Assembly: GCA_963402885.1 (NCBI GenBank) | Contig: OY727098.1 | Coordinates: forward strand, 20,694,717-20,758,716 | Source: Antedon bifida | Taxonomy: Eukaryota; Echinodermata; Crinoidea; Comatulida; Antedonidae | Direction of reading: 5' to 3' | DNA: 64,000 nucleotides | Shown: positions 61,101 through 64,000 of the stretch, in pieces | Layout of the letters: the number at the start of each line of letters is the position of its first letter | Numbering within the stretch: the stretch's first letter is position 1 | Notes under the pieces: model-generated | What the model was told of the DNA's origin: nothing | Database searches by the model: none | The model's input: the letters and a program-made list of their open reading frames with translations, nothing else | Position numbers and translations under genes: made by a program

Positions 61101-64000
61101 CAGATTTACTTACCTATAGAAATCTCTAAGTCCAAAGAAGTCATGTCTTTGTTCTTGATAAATCTTAAGGTATCCTTCTGCAAGTGGTCTTAAGATTTGG
61201 CTGACATTATGTGAGGTATCTAATGCACATATACCCCTAAGATATAATAATGATAATACTATGTAGAGAAAGTTTCATTGGCCAAGAACACAAACAAATT
61301 CGTATGAGGATTGAATGTCCAGCAATGTGTAGAAGCTTTAATATAAGATAGACACCTTCCATATTTAAACCCCTTTAATTTTCCACATATTACTTACTTG
61401 GCACTTTCTATGAGTTCAGCTTCGTCCGGAACTCCTCTAGAAACCAATATGCCTCTATTCATCTTGGCAGGATCTAGGGCCCAGTTTGAGATCCCTATGA
61501 ATCCAACTTTTTTATAGGCTGGTGGATTGTCTTCTTCTTCAGAACCATATTCTAGCAATGGGTGCAGTGTCTACAAAAGAGCAATATTAATTATTTTGAG
61601 AAAATATATACACACACCATGACCATAATAATAACCATATTATAATATATAGTTTGTACAACAAACTAAGTGTAACAGGCACAAGCCGCAAGCCTAATTT
61701 TGCTGAATTTGAGTGAGTTATAAATTTTGAATGAATACTATTCTGTACTTTAATAGGCCTTCCATCTAGTTTAATGTTCTTTACATCCACCTTACGAATT
61801 TCTTTTATTAACATTCTATCTATATGTTTTCCACTATGAACACAAAATATTTTGTTAGCTATGTTTATGAGAAAGATTATAAACAGCATATATACCTTTA
61901 ACGGCATTCTTGGAGAATCTTCAGCAAGTCCAACTTCATCAAGAACGACGACAGACACAAATTTGTTCAGATCTTTGCTTTGCTGGAATACGCTACATTG
62001 ACGAAAAGTTCCAACAATTCCATCTGGGGTCGACAATGGACTACATTGGTATGATATCATGTGTACCTGATATCAAATAGAGTAAAATAAAATAAGAGTT
62101 GACATGGAAAACTAAATTAATAAAATGGCTTGCTTTTGCCAGAAGTTATCAAAAAGCATACCTGTTTGAGTTTTTTAAAAATCTCAGATGCGGATGAATC
62201 GCCTTGCATGGCATCAGCCACTATTGTCTTGGCCAAAGATTTGGAACTTCCAGGTTTGCCAACCAAAAATAACGGAATTCGCAACTCGATGCAGATAATC
62301 ATCATGAAGATGTTTTCCTTCAGTGCCATGTTGCGAGCAATGTTGGGACCCAATCGTATTTCATCTAAAAGTATGTCTTGACAGCTGAAAAAGGGATACT
62401 CTTTTTTTTTTTTTTAAACCATATTTAATGAGGGTGATCCATCCAGCTATTGCTGATCATTAGGGACCCTCAGAGGTTCACAAGACAAACATATACACAA
62501 GATGCTGTACATAAACAAAGTCTTATTACAAGTCTTTGGGAGTGGAGTAATTTGGTCCTTAGAAAAATTCCTAACATGTTCCTAACGGGACTTGAACCCA
62601 GGACCCTTGGAGTGGTAGACAAGCATCATAACCACCAAGCCACAACTCCACTCCACTCTCACAACATATCGCTTTTTCATATCTTTATTCATTTTTTTAA
62701 AACTGTAAATATGTTTCTAACTGAATGTAGGCTTTGAACTGGAACTGAAAGCAACATGACACAACTGAAAACAAGAGCGACATAAGCTTACATTAAGTTA
62801 GGCAAAAAAAACAACTTGTGGGCGTAACCTGACCGGCCCAAAATATATATATCTGACCCTTAACATTTTTATTTACTTTAAAAAAAATGAACTAAATACC
62901 AGAATTTGTTTCTCTATCACTGCTGTAAAGATAACAAATTACATTGTTGAACACCGCCTTTGTATTGCAACAAAGGAAAAGATTCTCCTTTTAAACATAA
63001 TTAAAAATATATAAAGTTAATGATTACTGTTGCTGAGTTTTTTATGGCTTACTTCTATTTTCAAATGGTTTATTTTACACTTGAAACAGTGAATTTGGAA
63101 TATCTTACCTGTTAATTTCTCTGTATATCGTTCCATGACCTCCATATAAATTCAGCGGGTTCTTAAAGCTGTTGGCCACAGTTCTTCTGAAGTCTTCTCG
63201 CTTTTTATCTAAGCATGCATGGTAGCATACACCAAGTGCCAGAACTAACGCCCATGTAAGGTCATCAATATCCTTTAAAATAATTGAAGCATATTTCAGA
63301 TGAAATAAAACAGAAAGAGATTGTACATCAATATAAAAAATATAAAATAAACAAATATAATGCAGATAATATTGCAGATGAAATTCAATTGATTTGAAGA
63401 GGAGAAAAAATGTGGAAATAAAACAAGCACCCACTCCCCCCTTTCACACAACTCAATGTACTTATGTTGTGATCATGACAAACCTTCTCTAATTGAGAAT
63501 TTTCATTTTCAGTATCATCTACTTCCTCATATTCCTTTTCAAAGAATTCAGCTACATCCTGTTCCCTTCCTATATCATCCTCTTCCCCTCCAATACCATC
63601 CTCTTCCCTTCCAATATCATCCTCTTCCCTTCCAATATCATCCTCTTCCCTTTCTATATCTTCCTCTTTTATGTTCACTTTCTTCTTTTTTTCAATCAAT
63701 GGCCGTAGCAAATCTCGCTTGCCAAAGAACCACACCATTACATTAAGTGTTCTCTCAACGTCTCTTAAGCTTACAAAGCTGCACTCATTCTAATTAAGAC
63801 AAAAATAAATAATTATGAATATATTGATTTTAAATGTCTATTTAATTTTAACAGGAAGGAAGAATAATGTGCAAAATAGCATTTAAAAAGCATGACAGGG
63901 TAACCATACCCCTACTCTCAAATTTCTTAAAACACACCTTCTGTTTCCTCATAAACATCTGTGCAGCTGATAATACCTCACAGACGACATCTACCTGCTG
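34122..64000 (-). CDS. RNF213: RNF213 (mysterin) giant AAA+ E3 ubiquitin ligase, 3' part; 5' end outside window
   Basis: Forty-nine exons, high to low: 64000-63938, 63789-63484, 63272-63109, 62384-62162, 62066-61896, 61570-61398, 61236-61114, 60635-60473, 60339-60227, 60095-59963, 59668-59475, 59226-59041, 58604-58499, 57911-57711, 57467-57331, 57156-56942, 51056-50892, 50726-50280, 50182-50053, 49880-49546, 49406-49234, 48958-48722, 48495-48275, 47370-47262, 47043-46943, 45614-45420, 45161-44907, 44737-44641, 44441-44208, 43830-43666, 43291-43175, 43014-42904, 42770-42717, 42472-42278, 41761-41665, 41545-41511, 41103-40994, 40726-40567, 39857-39689, 39486-39386, 38655-38416, 38153-37900, 37419-37336, 37127-36950, 36843-36567, 36061-35861, 34948-34859, 34690-34515, 34269-34122. 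About 2,777 codons, matching the length from the third AAA unit to the C-terminus in vertebrates. RNF213 forms a dynein-like AAA ring joined to an E3 module and acts in lipid metabolism and antimicrobial ubiquitylation. Phase closes everywhere except between 37900 and 37419. Confidence 0.95.
36082..36201. mobile_element. 120-bp MITE with TA flanks (mariner-like)
   Basis: Terminal inverted repeats CCGTAAATCTTCTAATAGTA and TTAGAAGATTTACGG are flanked by TA. The inside holds three direct copies of TTCTAATAGTAACCC. No coding capacity. It lies in an RNF213 intron 20 bp from the exon at 35861-36061. Confidence 0.8.
37770..37812 (+). mobile_element. SINE/LINE 3'-tail fragment
   Basis: GTGAAGCGCTTTGATCAACTTGG followed by AAAAGCGCTATATATAAGC and AATTATTATTA. 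This is the typical 3' tail of a widespread class of aquatic-animal SINEs. It lies in the RNF213 intron where the reading frame fails to close (37420-37899). Confidence 0.6.
38985..39080 (-). mobile_element. tRNA-derived SINE head
   Basis: On the - strand an A-box-like TGGCTGAAGGGG (39058-39047) and a B-box-like GTGTTCGAAATTC (39004-38992) are separated by about 42 bp, as in pol III internal promoters. The full cloverleaf is degenerate, so I read it as a SINE and not a tRNA gene. Confidence 0.55.
40765..40885 (+). repeat. Dispersed repeat, copy 1
   Basis: Shares an ordered series of blocks with 60838-60955: AAACAATGCACT, GTAGCT..CGTCGAATGT, CTAGGCTTA, GTTTTGTAGGCCTAG and AGCATT. Both copies lie in RNF213 introns in the same orientation. 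The family is unknown to me. Confidence 0.7.
40994..41545 (-). other. RNF213: RNF213 RZ finger (two exons)
   Basis: Exon 41545-41511 gives CPNGHIYAIGN and exon 41103-40994 gives CGKPTDCGNCPECNLLIGG. Joined in phase these form the RZ zinc finger that in vertebrate RNF213 is needed for its RING-independent E3 activity. The Cys and His ligands are kept. The first of these exons is only 35 bp. Confidence 0.92.
41855..42020 (+). mobile_element. SINE-like repeat with B-box and 3' tail
   Basis: Contains a B-box-like TTTGAACCCTCGC near 41890 and ends in AGCACTTTGAGACTTTTTA followed by TTTTTATTATG, the same type of tail as at 37770. Lies in an RNF213 intron. Confidence 0.45.
45420..45614 (-). other. 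RNF213: RNF213 RING finger exon
   Basis: A single exon encodes the whole C3HC4 RING: CGIC, LPC, QHVFCKEC, then CPSC, with metal-ligand spacing C-x2-C-x11-C-x4-H-x2-C-x2-C-x12-C-x2-C. The correct frame is not the longest open frame across this exon; it is fixed by the phases of the flanking exons (YYES before, SEAITKHN after). All eight zinc ligands are present. Confidence 0.93.
51248..51429 (-). repeat. 3' LTR of the retrotransposon
   Basis: 182 bp, identical to the 5' LTR. AATAAA at 51337-51332. Preceded in element orientation by the polypurine tract at 51452-51433. Confidence 0.92.
51433..51452 (-). promoter_or_regulatory. Polypurine tract
   Basis: GAGAAAAGGAAAAAAGGTAG just upstream of the 3' LTR, the expected plus-strand primer for reverse transcription. 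Confidence 0.75.
51592..56499 (-). CDS. gag-pol polyprotein of the Ty3/Gypsy-type element
   Basis: A single 1,635-aa frame without stops. Residues 1 to about 350 are gag, with one zinc knuckle near 283 (C-x2-C-x8-H-x4-C). The aspartic protease motif is DSGATGN near 371. Reverse transcriptase spans about 640-860 (TTDLTNAFYQIPL, then LADDLY near 823). RNase H starts near 970 (VTDGA, later LTDSK). Integrase has an HHCC finger near 1220-1255 and a D, D-x35-E core (RTDP near 1343; NPIAEKA near 1379). The RT active site reads L-A-D-D, where YxDD is usual. A charged C-terminal tail with Pro-rich stretches follows. Gag and pol are fused with no frameshift. The Gypsy call rests on the RT/RNase H/integrase motifs; I cannot assign a clade. 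Confidence 0.92.
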   Translation of the reverse strand: MAASNRAPKQWCLGKNETINTFENWRQNLMYTLTLDTKFANFLVEGFSWGKKTRASPLRGFTDDNGFEDNVANALSAQQKVTMLELMLGQIANYCPVISRNTIVKSSTSLPCIWQCIRLHYGFQSSGAHFLEFANISLGPDERPEDLYQRLLAFIDDNLLQADSVITHHNQPITEDEELTPSLENLLTLTWLRLVHPSLPQLVKQRYGTELRSRTLASIKPEISQAMTSLLEEIKTSDDTRVMRSAILPFQRPASLPSQPPRSRYPPKTFNTQTYNNKPNKCCPFCKQGGRPDRHFLSECKFLPERDRRYMARARAANIFDDDDSYCYEQDSTHVEDPNDPPSGSSSALRIQVRQSPYLEAFHGYNTVHITIDSGATGNMIRESTARLLGIQIKPSSQSAHQADGSSQLQVMGETNVTFTRDNKDLTFNGLVVKDLDVELLAGTPFMEQNDISIRPAKRQVVMADGTTYIYGSLPTTSSERHSIRRAHVLRAPSTRTVIWPGSYIELSLPNDLTDIDTVAIEPRIDAPISKTSLPSHVWPEPRIISCVAGRIRIPNLSDEPKVLSRHEQFCQASPVFTPNLPDPSSSPIKPPKLNTTTVHTCFSDSIKLDPDSILPRNILEQFTSLHKEYDDIFNPSFKGYNGAVGPFVATVNMGPVQPPQRKGRLPQYARDKLLELQHKFDELETLGVFARPEDVGVAVEYLNPSFLVKKPNGGSRLVTSFADVGRYSKPQPSLMPDVDSTLLKIGQWKYIITTDLTNAFYQIPLSKPSMKYCGIVTPFHGVRVYTRCAMGMPGSETALEELLSRVVGDFLEEGSATKLADDLYCGGNTVEEVLNVWRRILHALSNSGLHLSATKTVICPKTTNILGWIWSQGTLRASSHRISTLSSCPRPVTVTGLRSFIGAFKMLSRVLPRCAPILSPLEAAVAGRQSQEKIDWSDELLASFASAQSILNSPHTIAIPRASDQLWIVTDGAVKKYGIASTLYVSRDSKPLLAGFYSAKLRGRQMTWLPCEVEALSIAASTKHFSPFIIQSAHQAHILTDSKPCVQAYEKLCRGEFSVSPRVSTFLSTVSRYHASVHHLAGSANMPSDFGSRNAQPCDALSCQICSFVQQTEDSVVFQVNIKDVISGSTKLPFTSRPAWLAIQSECSVLRRTHAHLSQGTRPHKKITNIKDVKRLLRFSTIAKDGLLVVRRDEPLAPVRECIVVPRDVLEGLLTALHLRFDHPSCHQLKTIVRRYFFALDMDASVERISARCHHCAALRSIPHTVIPQSTGDPPDAVGTTFAADVIKRERQLILVMRECVTSFTVACIIDSERHDSLRDGLIRLCIELRPLDGPHAVIRTDPAPGFASLVSDKLLAHHRIMIELGRTKNPNKNPIAEKAVREVEDELLTQEPTGGLVTPTMLKITMACLNSRLRSCGLSSREMWTQRDQFTNDQIPLSDSQLIISQHKRRLANHAHSERSKAPTGRFPASSDIDVGDLVYVLADRNKSKARHRYLVTSVDNTWCNIRKFIGSQLRSTAYKVKRTECYKVPSSPSPRSQHYYQEDSNSDDDYQIPEPPRTNIPIELSTPADHAYQVDPLPTGTDSEFLTPAASDDVRPLTDLHKVVIPPPVIEPRRSTRSHRLPTHFNDFVLDK
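56731..56742 (-). promoter_or_regulatory. Primer-binding site
   Basis: Immediately after the 5' LTR the element reads TGGTGGCAGCGT, the expected TGG start complementary to a tRNA 3' CCA end. I cannot name the tRNA with confidence. Confidence 0.6.
56743..56924 (-). repeat. 5' LTR of the retrotransposon
   Basis: 182 bp, identical by eye to 51248-51429. Ends form a 5-bp inverted repeat (CGCCA/TGGCG) and not the usual TG/CA. Contains AATAAA in the sense direction (56832-56827). Confidence 0.92.
59041..60095 (-). other. RNF213: RNF213 second AAA unit in window (Walker B-like and arginine-rich exons)
   Basis: Exon 60095-59963 (SRYLLVLTEKFSAL), exon 59668-59475 (GKTVVLLNLENLYESLYDAL, then YVDLGLGTHRVKCRVH) and exon 59226-59041 (FPIPLINRLEKHFL) are among the most conserved stretches of RNF213 and correspond to the following AAA unit. 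The Walker B-like position reads NLENLYES, as usual for this family. Confidence 0.9.
60838..60955 (+). repeat. Dispersed repeat, copy 2
   Basis: Second copy of the repeat at 40765-40885, with the same block order and about 20 kb away in the same gene. Confidence 0.7.
61896..62384 (-). other. RNF213: RNF213 AAA unit: Walker A and Walker B exons
   Basis: Exon 62384-62162 encodes FLVGKPGSSKSLA, a Walker A (GxPGSSKS) after SCQDILLDEIRLGPNIARN. Exon 62066-61896 encodes YQCSPLSTPDGIVGTFRQC and the Walker B VVVLDEVGLAEDSP. The next exon has GISNWALDPAKMNRG, the sensor-like segment. All key residues (Lys-Ser, Asp-Glu) are present, so this unit should bind and hydrolyse ATP. Confidence 0.95.
62402..62656 (-). 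mobile_element. tRNA-derived SINE in RNF213 intron
   Basis: The - strand head has an A box (TGGCTTGGTGG, 62642-62632) and a perfect B box (GGGTTCAAGTCCC, 62599-62587), then a body and a poly(A) tail at about 62415-62402. The tail ends only about 18 bp before the exon beginning at 62384, so it lies next to that exon's polypyrimidine tract. Confidence 0.8.
63560..63665 (-). repeat. RNF213: Coding 21-bp repeats: acidic REEDDIG array in RNF213
   Basis: Within exon 63789-63484 about five imperfect heptapeptides (EREEDDIG, REEDDIG, REEDGIG, GEEDDIG, REQDVAE) follow a basic run (EKKKKVNIKEE). On the + strand this reads as TTCC-rich 21-bp units. It lies between SFVSLRDVERTL and DIDDLTWALVLA, normally a variable linker of the AAA core. 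Confidence 0.88.

Noticed and set aside
62587..62656. Possible tRNA gene
   Set aside because: A and B boxes are good, but the acceptor stem does not pair and a body with poly(A) tail follows, so it is a tRNA-derived SINE.
1..64000. CRISPR array, operons or bacterial insertion sequences
   Set aside because: The DNA is clearly spliced eukaryotic sequence; tandem repeats seen are coding or MITE-derived and lack regular spacers.

Overview
The window is animal nuclear DNA. It is AT-rich, the genes are split by many GT-AG introns, and it carries SINE-like, MITE-like and LTR-retrotransposon insertions. The gene content (SRCR, WSC and kringle receptors, a large RNF213 gene) and the very frequent octamer TAGGCCTA suggest a marine invertebrate deuterostome, most likely an echinoderm. 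That placement is inference, not proof. Exon models below were built by hand from splice sites and checked by codon phase; phases close at every junction except one in RNF213.

Region 1 (1-17 kb) holds four small genes for single-pass membrane proteins. On the + strand are an SRCR-WSC-mucin-TM protein (1389-8132) and a short TM protein with tyrosine motifs in its tail (9893-11113). On the - strand are a kringle-stalk-TM protein with a tyrosine-rich tail (11673-14563) and a Ser/Thr-stalk-TM protein whose first exon(s) I could not find (15683-17024). They look like surface receptors or adhesion molecules; no ligand can be inferred.

Region 2 (19.6-31 kb, +) is a complete 14-exon acetyl-CoA synthetase gene of the cytosolic ACSS2 type (677 aa). 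Nested antisense in its third intron is a complete 5-exon gene for a 335-aa protein that resembles BEN-domain nuclear factors.

Region 3 (31-34.1 kb) is AT-rich intergenic DNA between two convergent genes, with nothing recognisable in it.

Region 4 (34.1 kb to the right edge, -) is the 3' part of RNF213 (mysterin), the giant AAA+ E3 ubiquitin ligase. I resolve 49 exons (about 2,777 codons), from just upstream of an AAA Walker A to the stop codon, including the RING and the RZ finger. The 5' part lies beyond the window. An apparently intact 5.7-kb Ty3/Gypsy-type LTR retrotransposon with two identical 182-bp LTRs sits in one RNF213 intron, in the sense direction, 17 bp from the 5' splice site. 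Other introns hold SINE-like and MITE-like repeats.
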